A stretch of 64,000 nt of DNA from CAVVXX01 sp052389895 (GTDB lineage Bacteria > Pseudomonadota > Alphaproteobacteria > Micropepsales > Micropepsaceae). The stretch's first letter is position 1. Every line of letters begins with the position of its first letter. A program made the translations under genes and the position numbers. The stretch spans positions 1 to 64,000 of the forward strand of contig JBQTHM010000039.1 in NCBI GenBank assembly GCA_052389895.1. The letters are read 5' to 3'. This document shows, one piece after another, positions 34,514 through 42,870 of this stretch. Below the pieces are notes generated by a model. That model had not been told where the DNA came from and did no database searches. It saw only the letters and a list, made by a program, of their open reading frames with translations.

Positions 34514-35571
34514 GGAGCAGGCATACCCGCGCGTAGTGTGTACATGCGCGGTCCGGGACTGAGATTCAGCCCCTGGGCCGCCAACGCGTCCTGCAATTGC
34601 GGGAGCGGGCCCGCATACGATATTTCGACCTGTGCGCTCGAAATGGTGAGCGCTACGACGTCGACTTCGGCGACATTTTGCGCGCCGGCTAAGCGCGTGC
34701 GGATCGAATTCCACTCGCCCTGGGACGCAAAGTTCACCAGAGCGGTCAACTTGTTTTTCTGCGCGTAATTGATCGCAGCGCGACTCTTGAACGCCTCGCG
34801 CACGTTCGCGGTTGCAGCCTCTGCCGCTGCGGCCAAGTTCGGCTGCGGCGGAAGTGTTGTGGCGGAAGAACCGGCAGGCGTTACGCGCACCAGTGTCACC
34901 GTCACGGCGCCCGGCGCGGACGCCGCCTCGGCGACAAGCACTTCGCCGGCGCCATATTGCGCCGCCAGCGGGCCGAATACGTCCCATTTCGCCTGCGGAA
35001 GATCGGACCTTGCAAGGACATCCAATTCGCCGGGCCCTCCAGAGGGAAGCACGAGCGGAACTACGCCCGCCAGTTCGGTTGAAGCCCACGCTCGCATCCA
35101 AGGTCCAGCGGGATCGAAGGGACGTGGCGATTGTGCCATTACGGGCACCACGAGTACGGGTTTCGCCGTCGACTCCGTATACGCGGCGCCCGCCTGCTGG
35201 AGAATACGGCGCACGTCTGACGCGTTGAACTCGTAAGTGATGTCGGCGATGTAACGCGTGGAGCTGCGCTTTTCATTGGCAATTTCGATTCCGCGCACCA
35301 TGCGGAGCAGCGTAAGGTCGTCGAGTTGCGGCTGCCTCGACCAATCCTTCTGCGGCACAAGCCGGCGGAAGAGCCGCGTCCACGCCAGTGGGCGGCCCTG
35401 TGCAATGGCGATGTCACGAGCTTCGGTTGCAGAAGCCGCAGTCGCATCCACATGCACGCCGCTTACCGTGTACAGGCTTTCCGCACCGAGCACCGGAATG
35501 CTGCCCATGGTGATCAGGGCGCCGAAAAGGAACGCCGCGCGGAATCCGAACAAAACGCGATGGGGGTTCAT
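34510..35571 (-). CDS. DUF2066 domain secreted protein
   Basis: 353 residues from ATG 35571 (GGAG seven bases before; a TTG one codon earlier is less likely). Signal peptide to about residue 30 (IPVLGAES). Family marks: LYTVSGVHVDATAASATEARDIA, WTRLFRRLVP, YIADITYEFNASDVRRIL, then VPVMAQ. DUF2066 proteins are periplasmic, of unknown role, and in many proteobacteria stand next to purM and hdaA as here. Divergent from purM, with 132 bases between starts. Confidence 0.88.
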   Translation of the reverse strand: MNPHRVLFGFRAAFLFGALITMGSIPVLGAESLYTVSGVHVDATAASATEARDIAIAQGRPLAWTRLFRRLVPQKDWSRQPQLDDLTLLRMVRGIEIANEKRSSTRYIADITYEFNASDVRRILQQAGAAYTESTAKPVLVVPVMAQSPRPFDPAGPWMRAWASTELAGVVPLVLPSGGPGELDVLARSDLPQAKWDVFGPLAAQYGAGEVLVAEAASAPGAVTVTLVRVTPAGSSATTLPPQPNLAAAAEAATANVREAFKSRAAINYAQKNKLTALVNFASQGEWNSIRTRLAGAQNVAEVDVVALTISSAQVEISYAGPLPQLQDALAAQGLNLSPGPRMYTLRAGMPAP

Positions 35572-35703
35572 CAAATACTCCGTTGCGGGCGACTATAGGG
35601 AACGCCCGCGGCGCGCGGAAGAAGCCGGGGAAAGGGCGGAATTCCAGCTTGCACCCAATGGACCGCGTGCGTAGAGGTTGCTTGCCGATCGGGGCCCAAG
35701 CCC

Positions 35704-36768
35704 ATGACCCTAAAGCGCACAACATACAAGGACGCGGGCATAGACGTGGCGGCTGGCGACGCGCTGGTGAAGCGCATCGCGCCCCTGGCGAAAGCCACTG
35801 CGCGCAAGGGCGCGAATGCGGTGCTGGGCGGATTTGGCGGGCTGTTCGATTTGAAGGCGGCGGGATTCCGCGACCCCCTTCTGGTTGCCTCTACCGACGG
35901 TGTGGGAACAAAACTCAAGATTGCGATCGAAATGGGCCGCTTTGACAGCGTCGGGCAGGACCTCGTCGCCATGTGCGTCAACGACATCGTCGTTCAAGGC
36001 GCAGAGCCGCTTTTCTTCCTGGATTATTACGCGACCGCCTCGCTCGATCTGGATCAAGCGGCGCGCGTCCTGGAAGGCGTTTCGCGCGCCTGCAAAGAAT
36101 CCGGCTGCGCGCTCATCGGCGGCGAGACGTCGGAAATGCCGGGAATGTATGGCGCCGGCGATTTCGATCTTGCGGGGTTCGCGGTCGGCGCAGTGGAACG
36201 CGAACACGTTTTGCCAAAATCGGACGCGATGAAGGCGGGCGACGCGCTGATCGGCGTACATTCCTCCGGCATTCATGCGAACGGATTCTCACTGGTGCGT
36301 AGAGTCGTGGAAACGGCGGGGCTTGCCTATTCCGCGCCCGCGCCATTCGCGAAACTGAAAACGCTTGGCGAAACGCTGCTTACGCCGACGCGGCTTTATG
36401 TAAAGAGCGCCTTGTCTGCGATCGCCGCGGGCGGCGTGAAAGGCTTTGCGCACATTACGGGCGGCGGCATCACTGGCAACCTGCCGCGCGTCCTGCCCGA
36501 TGCGCTCGACGCGGAAATAGATCTCAATTCCTGGAAGCTGTCTCCGGTTTTCGCGTGGCTCGCGCGCGAAGCGGGTCTGGAACAAGACGAGATGCTCTCC
36601 ACTTTCAATTGCCGCGTGGGGATGATTGCGGTCGTGGACGCGGCCAAAGCCGACGCCGTCATTGCCGCCTTCGAGCACGCGGGTGAAATCGCGCACCGCA
36701 TCGGAACGCTTGTTCCCGGAAAGGGCGAACCTTCGGTGCGTTATCACGGGACGCTGAGTGCGGGATGA
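35704..36768 (+). CDS. purM: Phosphoribosylformylglycinamidine cyclo-ligase
   Basis: Closes the imidazole ring to give AIR, step five of purine synthesis. 354 residues. Marks: ASTDGVGTKLKIA, the MCVNDIVVQGAEPLFFLDYYA loop, and GGETSEMPGMYG, HSSGIHANGFSLVR, ITGGGITGNLPRVLP. The ATG at 35704 fits the family start. Its stop overlaps purN as ATGA. Confidence 0.97.
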   Translation: MTLKRTTYKDAGIDVAAGDALVKRIAPLAKATARKGANAVLGGFGGLFDLKAAGFRDPLLVASTDGVGTKLKIAIEMGRFDSVGQDLVAMCVNDIVVQGAEPLFFLDYYATASLDLDQAARVLEGVSRACKESGCALIGGETSEMPGMYGAGDFDLAGFAVGAVEREHVLPKSDAMKAGDALIGVHSSGIHANGFSLVRRVVETAGLAYSAPAPFAKLKTLGETLLTPTRLYVKSALSAIAAGGVKGFAHITGGGITGNLPRVLPDALDAEIDLNSWKLSPVFAWLAREAGLEQDEMLSTFNCRVGMIAVVDAAKADAVIAAFEHAGEIAHRIGTLVPGKGEPSVRYHGTLSAG

Positions 36769-37385
36769 AAAAGAAGGTGCATGTCGGCGTGCTCATTTCC
36801 GGACGCGGAAGCAATCTTCAGGCGCTGGTCGACGCCACGCGCGAACCCGGCTACCCGGCGGAGATTGTGCTGGTGATCTCTAATGCCGCCGACGCGTTTG
36901 GGCTGGAGCGTGCGAAGCGGGTGAATATTCCGACACTGGTCATTCCGCACAACGACTTTTCGTCGCGAGAAGACTTTGACGACGCACTGGATGTTGCCCT
37001 GCGCGCGGCCGGCGTCGAATTCATCTGCCTCGCTGGCTTCATGCGAATGTTGAGCGAGAAGTTTGTGCGCGCGTGGGAGGGAAAGATCATCAACATTCAT
37101 CCCTCGCTGCTGCCGGACTTCAAGGGCGTCCGAGTGCACGAACGGGTGCTGGAAGCAGGCGTCGTCATGTCGGGCTGCACCGCGCATTTCGTGGTGCCGG
37201 AACTCGATTCCGGCCCGATTATTCTTCAGGCGGAAGTGCCGGTGCAGCCGGAAGACACGGTTGAAACGCTGTCAACACGCGTTCTGAAACAGGAACACGT
37301 CATTTACCCAATGGCGCTGCGCATGGTAGCCGAGGGGCGCGTCCGGCTGGAAGGCGGTTGCCTGGTAAAACAAGAGCCCGCGTAA
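36765..37385 (+). CDS. purN: Phosphoribosylglycinamide formyltransferase
   Basis: Transfers a formyl group from 10-formyl-THF to GAR in purine synthesis. 206 residues. Rossmann start VGVLISGRGSNLQALVDA, catalytic Asn and His in IINIHPSLLPDFKG, and the catalytic Asp in ELDSGPIILQAEV. Coupled to purM by a 4-base overlap, forming a two-gene purine operon. Confidence 0.97.
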   Translation: MKKKVHVGVLISGRGSNLQALVDATREPGYPAEIVLVISNAADAFGLERAKRVNIPTLVIPHNDFSSREDFDDALDVALRAAGVEFICLAGFMRMLSEKFVRAWEGKIINIHPSLLPDFKGVRVHERVLEAGVVMSGCTAHFVVPELDSGPIILQAEVPVQPEDTVETLSTRVLKQEHVIYPMALRMVAEGRVRLEGGCLVKQEPA

Positions 37386-37438
37386 TGCGTGTCGCTGCAC
37401 AGGCACTAAGCGCGTTCTTGGCAAAAACGGAGTGACCG

Positions 37439-37948
37439 ATGGCCCAGAAAGCAAACGCTACGACCGCATTCGATTTTGCGTTCTCGGCGATCGACGGCAA
37501 ACCGATGCCCCTTGCGCAATTTCGCGGCAACGTGCTGTTGCTGGTGAATACGGCCTCCGAATGTGGATTCACGCCGCAATATGCGGGGCTAGAGCAGCTG
37601 TCCCGGCGCTATCGCGACCGCGGGCTGGTGGTGATCGGCGTACCGTCAAACGATTTCGGCGGACAGGAACCCGGCACCGATGCCCAAATCCTTGACTTCT
37701 GTCAAAGCCGGTACGACGTCAGCTTCCCGCTCACGCACAAGGAGGCAGTGATTGGCGGAAGCGCACATCCTTTCTACAAGTGGATCGCCGGCGAATTGGG
37801 TGAAGACCATCTACCCAGGTGGAATTTCACGAAGTATCTCGTCGGGCGCGACGGCAAGCTGCGCGGGATGTTTTCGTCCAAGGTGATGCCGGAATCCGCT
37901 GAATTCGTCCGCGCCATCGAAGCAGAACTCGCTGGCCCCAATTCGTGA
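37439..37948 (+). CDS. Glutathione peroxidase (cysteine type)
   Basis: Reduces hydrogen peroxide and lipid peroxides, in bacteria usually with thioredoxin. 169 residues. The catalytic triad is seen as Cys in NTASECGFTPQY, Gln in GVPSNDFGGQEPG, and Trp in LPRWNFTKYLVGRDG. It uses Cys (TGC) and not selenocysteine. No signal peptide, so cytoplasmic. Separate from purN by 53 bases. Confidence 0.93.
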   Translation: MAQKANATTAFDFAFSAIDGKPMPLAQFRGNVLLLVNTASECGFTPQYAGLEQLSRRYRDRGLVVIGVPSNDFGGQEPGTDAQILDFCQSRYDVSFPLTHKEAVIGGSAHPFYKWIAGELGEDHLPRWNFTKYLVGRDGKLRGMFSSKVMPESAEFVRAIEAELAGPNS

Positions 37949-37978
37949 TGTCCCAATAACAACGAAAGGGCCATCGCC

Positions 37979-38401
37979 CTAACCGACGATTTCGGAATCC
38001 TTGAAGAAGAAGGCGATTTCGCGTTTGGCGGTTTCCGCGGAATCGGACCCGTGCACGGAATTGGCTTCGATGGTTTCCGCGAAATCGCGCCGGATGGTGC
38101 CGGGCGCGGCTTTGGCGGGATCGGTCGCGCCCATCACGTCGCGGTTTCTGGCGATCGCGTTTTCACCTTCGAGCACCTGCACGACAATCGGACCCGATGT
38201 CATGAACTCGACCAGTCCTTTGAAAAACGGACGTTCCTTGTGCACGTCGTAGAACCGCTCGGCGTCGGCACGCGCTAGGCGAAGGCGTTTCTGGGCAACG
38301 ATACGGAGCCCGGCGCCCTCCAGCCGCGAGATGATCTGGCCAGTGATGTTACGCCGTGTAGCGTCCGGTTTGATAATGGATAGCGTGCGCTCAAGCGCCA
38401 T
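37979..38401 (-). CDS. ndk: Nucleoside diphosphate kinase
   Basis: Balances nucleoside triphosphates by phosphate exchange. 140 residues from ATG 38401 (MALERTLSIIKPDATRRN), with GGGAG upstream; six more residues in the longer frame are not conserved. The phospho-His lies in ANSVHGSDS, and the KPDA and RPFF segments are normal. Convergent with the peroxidase gene; a short 5-bp hairpin (37967-37980) lies between the two stops. Confidence 0.96.
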   Translation of the reverse strand: MALERTLSIIKPDATRRNITGQIISRLEGAGLRIVAQKRLRLARADAERFYDVHKERPFFKGLVEFMTSGPIVVQVLEGENAIARNRDVMGATDPAKAAPGTIRRDFAETIEANSVHGSDSAETAKREIAFFFKDSEIVG

Positions 38402-38463
38402 GCCCTGCTCCCAACGCAAAGAGCGCGCCTTATAGCGGCGCGGTCAGGCTGAAAGCAAGGCGC

Positions 38464-38931
38464 TCACACGTCCTGCTTTTCCCACTTACCGCCGGTAACT
38501 TGTTTCCAAAACGTCGAGTCAAATCCGGCCGCAATCGCCGACTGCAACGACAAACGCGCGGATTCGAGTGCGGCCGCATCGCGGCCATCAAAAAGTACGA
38601 CTACGCGCAAATGTGCCTTCAGCTTATCCGACGTCCAATCCTCGGGCAACGCGCCGCCGACAAAGAAAATCACCTCGGCGCTGTTCGGGTTTTCGTCTTC
38701 GGTGGTGAGATAGACCGGCTGCAGCTCGGCATGCCCATCCGCAGCGGTGCCATGACCGAGGAACGCAGACTCCGAATATGTCCAGAGATGCGCATCGAGA
38801 GCCGCCAGGCGTTCTGCGTTGCCCACGCGCACGACCGCCCTCTGTCCGCGCTCGCGCGTCTTTTCCAGCAAGCCTGGCAGCACGTCCTCAAGCGGACGGC
38901 TCTCGAGCTGATAGAACAGCGCCTCCGCCAT
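38464..38931 (-). CDS. holC: DNA polymerase III chi subunit
   Basis: 155 residues from ATG 38931. The pattern ALFYQLESRPLEDVLPGLLEK (in the start), RVGNAERLAALDAHLWTYSESAFLGHG, then FFVGGALPEDW and VVLFDGRDAAALESAR is that of HolC, the chi subunit linking the clamp loader to SSB. The start overlaps the pepA stop (TAATG). The pepA-holC-ndk order is common in alphaproteobacteria. Confidence 0.92.
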   Translation of the reverse strand: MAEALFYQLESRPLEDVLPGLLEKTRERGQRAVVRVGNAERLAALDAHLWTYSESAFLGHGTAADGHAELQPVYLTTEDENPNSAEVIFFVGGALPEDWTSDKLKAHLRVVVLFDGRDAAALESARLSLQSAIAAGFDSTFWKQVTGGKWEKQDV

Positions 38932-40421
38932 TACTGTTCGTAATGGTCCGCGACGAGGCGGTTCAGTACGCGTACGCCCCAGCCCGTGGCCCAGCTCGGC
39001 GACAGCGGTTTTGTTTCGCTGTCCTGCCAGGCGACACCGGCAATATCGAGGTGCGCCCACGGCACGCCGTTGACAAAGCGCTGAAGGAACTGCGCGGCCG
39101 TAATCGAGCCCGCACTCGGCCCGCCGATATTTTTCATGTCTGCGATTTTCGACCTTAGAGCGCGGTCGTACGCATCGCCGAGTGGCAGGCGCCACACCGG
39201 TTCGCCCTCTTCGCGGCCCGCCTGCATGATGCGTTTGGCAAGCTCGTCGTTGTTCGAGAACAGCCCCGCGTGTTCGGTGCCCAGCGCGATCAAGATCGCG
39301 CCAGTGAGCGTGGCGAGATCCACCATAAATTTTGGTCTGAACTTCGACTGCGTATACCAAAGCGCATCCGACAGCACGAGCCGCCCTTCGGCATCCGTGT
39401 TGAGGATTTCAATTGTCTGTCCCGACATGGATTTGACAATGTCGTTGGGTCGCTGCGCTTTCCCATCCGGCATGTTTTCCACCAGTCCGATTACGCCAAT
39501 CGCATTCACGCGTGCTCTGCGCGCGGCCAGCGTGTGCATGAGTCCTACAACCGCCGCCGCGCCGCCCATGTCGCCCTTCATGCCCATCATCGGCTGCGGC
39601 TGTTTGAGCGAAAGCCCACCCGAATCAAAGCAAACGCCCTTGCCGACGAAGGCAACAGGTTTTTGGCCTTTGCGCGCGCCGCTCCATTGCATGACCACGA
39701 GCCGGCTTTCATGTGCGCTGCCCTGGCCGACCCCAACGAGCGCGTTCATGCCGAGTTTCTTCATCGCGCGCGCGTCGAACACCTCCACCTTTACGCCGAG
39801 CTTCGATAGCGCCCTTGCGCGCCGGGCGAACTCTTCGGGATAGAGAACGTTGGCGGGTTCATTAACGAGGTCGCGCGCGAAGCAGATTCCACCGGCCAGC
39901 GCCGAAAGTTCTTCCCACAATTTACGCGCGGCCGCTGCCGCCTTGGTAGCAACAACTACTTCCCTGAGAGTCGGCTGTTCGTCATCCTTCATCTTGCGGT
40001 AGGCATCAAAGCGGTAGACGCCCAACAGCGCGCCGAAGGCGAAATGCGAAGCCATGGCGGCGGCCGAAAGTTTCGCGCGCGGCGGAACATCCGCGACGAA
40101 TGTCAGGCGCCTTTCACCGCTGGCGAGAAGCCTTGCCGCCACGCCTGCGCCCGCACGTTCGACCGTGTTGGTGTCAAGCGCATCGGCTTTGCCAAGACCG
40201 ACCAACAAGACGCGCGACGCCTTTGACCTCTGTGGCGCCAGAAGTTCCAGGATCAGCCCCGGCTTGCCGGTGAAGCGGGCAACTTCCATCGCGCGCTTTA
40301 ATGCCCCGTCCAAGGCACGGTTGATACGGGCAGCTGCGGGTGTAAGCGTGCCCCCGTCCACAACACCCAGCACCCATGCGCCAGCCCCGGCGGGGCCGGG
40401 CGCGGCAAACGTGACCTGCAT
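38931..40421 (-). CDS. pepA: Leucyl aminopeptidase (M17)
   Basis: Two-metal aminopeptidase. 496 residues. Metal and active-site stretches are complete: VAFVGKGVCFDSGGLSLKQP (Lys, Asp), GMKGDMGGAAAVVGLM, and NTDAEGRLVLSDALW with the catalytic Arg. C-terminal end near GTGWG-type loop (WATGWGVRVLNRLV). PepA can also bind DNA in enterics; whether so here is unknown. Divergent from lptF. Confidence 0.96.
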   Translation of the reverse strand: MQVTFAAPGPAGAGAWVLGVVDGGTLTPAAARINRALDGALKRAMEVARFTGKPGLILELLAPQRSKASRVLLVGLGKADALDTNTVERAGAGVAARLLASGERRLTFVADVPPRAKLSAAAMASHFAFGALLGVYRFDAYRKMKDDEQPTLREVVVATKAAAAARKLWEELSALAGGICFARDLVNEPANVLYPEEFARRARALSKLGVKVEVFDARAMKKLGMNALVGVGQGSAHESRLVVMQWSGARKGQKPVAFVGKGVCFDSGGLSLKQPQPMMGMKGDMGGAAAVVGLMHTLAARRARVNAIGVIGLVENMPDGKAQRPNDIVKSMSGQTIEILNTDAEGRLVLSDALWYTQSKFRPKFMVDLATLTGAILIALGTEHAGLFSNNDELAKRIMQAGREEGEPVWRLPLGDAYDRALRSKIADMKNIGGPSAGSITAAQFLQRFVNGVPWAHLDIAGVAWQDSETKPLSPSWATGWGVRVLNRLVADHYEQ

Positions 40422-40648
40422 CTATGACCTCCACAAAGCCCCTAGAATCCGCACCCGGCAAGCGCCGGAAACCAGCTAAAGCCCCGTTGGTAAATGAAGA
40501 TTGCCGGAGCGCGGCTTGAGAGTGCTAGTTTAAGATAAATCGTCGTGCCAGTGAACCGGCGGGCGGGCCCGGAACTACCCTGCGGACGAAGGCGCATCGC
40601 GCCGCGAGGGCGGCGCTTCGGGGCTCGCGTGCAAGAGGCCAGGAACCG

Positions 40649-41782
40649 ATGCGCAGTCTGTCGACCTATATCCTGCGCCAAATCGTCGGGCCCTTCCTGC
40701 TCTTCCTGCTGCTGATGACCGTTGTCGTTTGGCTGACGCAATCGCTGCGGCTGCTGGAACTCGTCATCAACCGCAGCCAGTCGGCAGCGATGTTCGCCTA
40801 TCTCACGCTGCTAATGCTGCCGACATTGCTCACCGTGATCATTCCCATCGCATTTTTTGCCGGTACGCTCTACGCGCTGCACCGCCTGAACAACGACAGC
40901 GAGCTCGTCGTAATGTGGGCGGCTGGTTTTGGGCGTTGGCAACTCGCTTCGCCCGTCCTGCTCGCCGCCGGATTCGCGATGGGCATGACCTACCTGTGCA
41001 ATCTCTATCTGATGCCGCTCGGCGAACGAACAATGCAGGCGGCCGTGTTTGATATACGCGCCGATATTGGCGCGGCGATCCTGCACGAGGGTTCTTTCAC
41101 GACGCCTGCAACGGGGCTGACCGTCTTCATTCGCGAAATTAATTCGGACGGAGAAATCCGCGGCATATTGGTGCACGACAATCGCGATCCGGAACGGCCG
41201 TTGACCTATCTGGCCGAGAAAGGCGTGTTTGCACTGACGTCTGAAGGCGCCCGCCTGGTCATGCGCGCGGGCCACATCGAACAAGCCGAGCAGGGCGGCG
41301 CACGCCTTTCGGTATTGAAGTTTGATAGCTACGTTTTTAACCTCGAGCAGTTCGAAAGCCCGCAGCGCGAAGCCTCGCTTGACGTGCATGAGCGTTATCT
41401 TTCCGAATTGTTCAATCCGCAATTCAAGAATGCGAAACAAGCACGCAAGTCCGGCACCTATCTGGCAGAAGCGCACAATCGCTTGTCGTCGCCGCTTTAC
41501 AGCATCACCTTCGCTTTGATGGCGCTGGCAGCAGCCGCGAACGGCGCCACCGCGCGGGGCGGATACGCGCTCAGGCTCATCGCCGTTTCGCTTGCGGCGG
41601 CGGCCGTTCGTGTGGCGGGGTATGGCGCGCAGGCGCTCGCGGCGCGCAATCCGATGCTCAACGCCGTGATGTATTTGCTGCCCATAGGGGCGGGTGCGCT
41701 GGCTGTGGCCGACCTGATGGGCGCTCCCATTTTCCGGTTGCCCAGGCGTTCGCACGCCGTGCCTGCTGAGCAGGTGCCATGA
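40649..41782 (+). CDS. lptF: LPS export ABC transporter permease LptF
   Basis: 377 residues: three membrane segments at the N-terminus (residues 10-110), a periplasmic beta-jellyroll-like domain (about 130-260) and three more at the end. Family start YILRQIVGPFLLFLLLMTVVVW and LPTLLTVIIPIAFFAGTLYAL. With LptG and the ATPase LptB it lifts lipopolysaccharide from the inner membrane. Coupled to lptG by ATGA. The 227 bases upstream contain the divergent promoters with pepA; I see no gene there. Confidence 0.95.
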   Translation: MRSLSTYILRQIVGPFLLFLLLMTVVVWLTQSLRLLELVINRSQSAAMFAYLTLLMLPTLLTVIIPIAFFAGTLYALHRLNNDSELVVMWAAGFGRWQLASPVLLAAGFAMGMTYLCNLYLMPLGERTMQAAVFDIRADIGAAILHEGSFTTPATGLTVFIREINSDGEIRGILVHDNRDPERPLTYLAEKGVFALTSEGARLVMRAGHIEQAEQGGARLSVLKFDSYVFNLEQFESPQREASLDVHERYLSELFNPQFKNAKQARKSGTYLAEAHNRLSSPLYSITFALMALAAAANGATARGGYALRLIAVSLAAAAVRVAGYGAQALAARNPMLNAVMYLLPIGAGALAVADLMGAPIFRLPRRSHAVPAEQVP

Positions 41783-42870
41783 ACTGGTCGTGGACTCTTA
41801 ACTTCTATTTGGCGCGGCGCTTCCTCAACGCCGTAATGATCGTATTTGGCGCGCTGGTGCTGATGGCGTTCAGCATCGATCTCGTGGAACTGTTTAACCG
41901 CACGCCCAACCGCGACGTCGCACCCGCAACCGTGGTGGGTATGAGCCTGCTTAAGCTGGGCAATCTCGCGCTCAAGCTGCTGCCCTTCGCGATCCTGTTC
42001 GGTTCGATTCTGGCCTTCTCGAACCTCGCGCGCAGCCACGAGCTCGTGGCAACGCGTGCGGCGGGGGTCTCCGCCTGGTCGGTCCTCGTGCCGCCGCTTG
42101 CAGTCGCAATTGGGCTTGGCGTTCTCAGCATGACGACGCTTAATCCGGCAGCAGCGTCGCTGCTCTCGCAATACGAGAGGCTGGAAGCAAAGTACATCCG
42201 CGGTCAGGCATCGCAGCTTTCGGTTTTCAAAACGGGCTTGTGGCTGCGTCAAGGCGACTCCAAGCGGCAATCGGTCATCCACGCACTGCGGGCGAGCGAG
42301 CAAGGCGCCAATCTGGAAGACGTCACGATCTTTCTCTACGAAGGGCAGGATAAATTCGTGGGTCGCATCGACGCGCGCAGGGCCCAATTGAAGAAAATGT
42401 ATTGGCTGCTGGAGAATGCCTGGGTCAGCGGCCCGGCTGGCGCACCCAAGAACTTCGCGGCTTACAATCTGCCCACAGATCTTACGCGCACACAAATCCA
42501 GGAAAGCTTTAGCTCGCCAGACACAATTCCTTTCTGGGAGCTGCCGCGTTTTATCGCTAACGCGGAAGAGGCCGGCTTCGCGACGTTGCGCCACAAGCTT
42601 TACTGGTATTCGCTTTTGGTGCTTCCGGTCCTCTTTTCGGCGATGGTGTTCATGGCGGCAAGCTTTTCGTTGCGCCTTACGCGCTTGGGCGGTTTTCCGC
42701 AACTTGTGATAGCCGGAGCACTTTCCGGGTTTGCCGTATACTTTCTTAATGACGTTACGCAGGCGCTTGGTACTACCGGAATATTGCCTGCCCCCCTCGC
42801 CGCTGTCGCGCCGGCGGCGATGGCGATCCTCGTCGGTATGACGCTGCTCTTTCATCAGGAGGATGGATGA
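41779..42870 (+). CDS. lptG: LPS export ABC transporter permease LptG
   Basis: 363 residues with the same six-segment layout as LptF. Marks: YLARRFLNAVMIVFGALVLMAF, LKLGNLALKLLPFAILFGSI and the ARSHELVATRAAGVSAW coupling helix. The end is FLNDVTQALGTTG, PAPLAAVAPAAMA. Overlaps lptF and lptD by four bases on both sides, so the three are tightly co-translated. Confidence 0.95.
   Translation: MNWSWTLNFYLARRFLNAVMIVFGALVLMAFSIDLVELFNRTPNRDVAPATVVGMSLLKLGNLALKLLPFAILFGSILAFSNLARSHELVATRAAGVSAWSVLVPPLAVAIGLGVLSMTTLNPAAASLLSQYERLEAKYIRGQASQLSVFKTGLWLRQGDSKRQSVIHALRASEQGANLEDVTIFLYEGQDKFVGRIDARRAQLKKMYWLLENAWVSGPAGAPKNFAAYNLPTDLTRTQIQESFSSPDTIPFWELPRFIANAEEAGFATLRHKLYWYSLLVLPVLFSAMVFMAASFSLRLTRLGGFPQLVIAGALSGFAVYFLNDVTQALGTTGILPAPLAAVAPAAMAILVGMTLLFHQEDG

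Noticed and set aside
37967..37980. Short hairpin AGGGC/GCCCT between the peroxidase and ndk stops
   Set aside because: Only five base pairs and no T-run on either strand; too weak to call a terminator.
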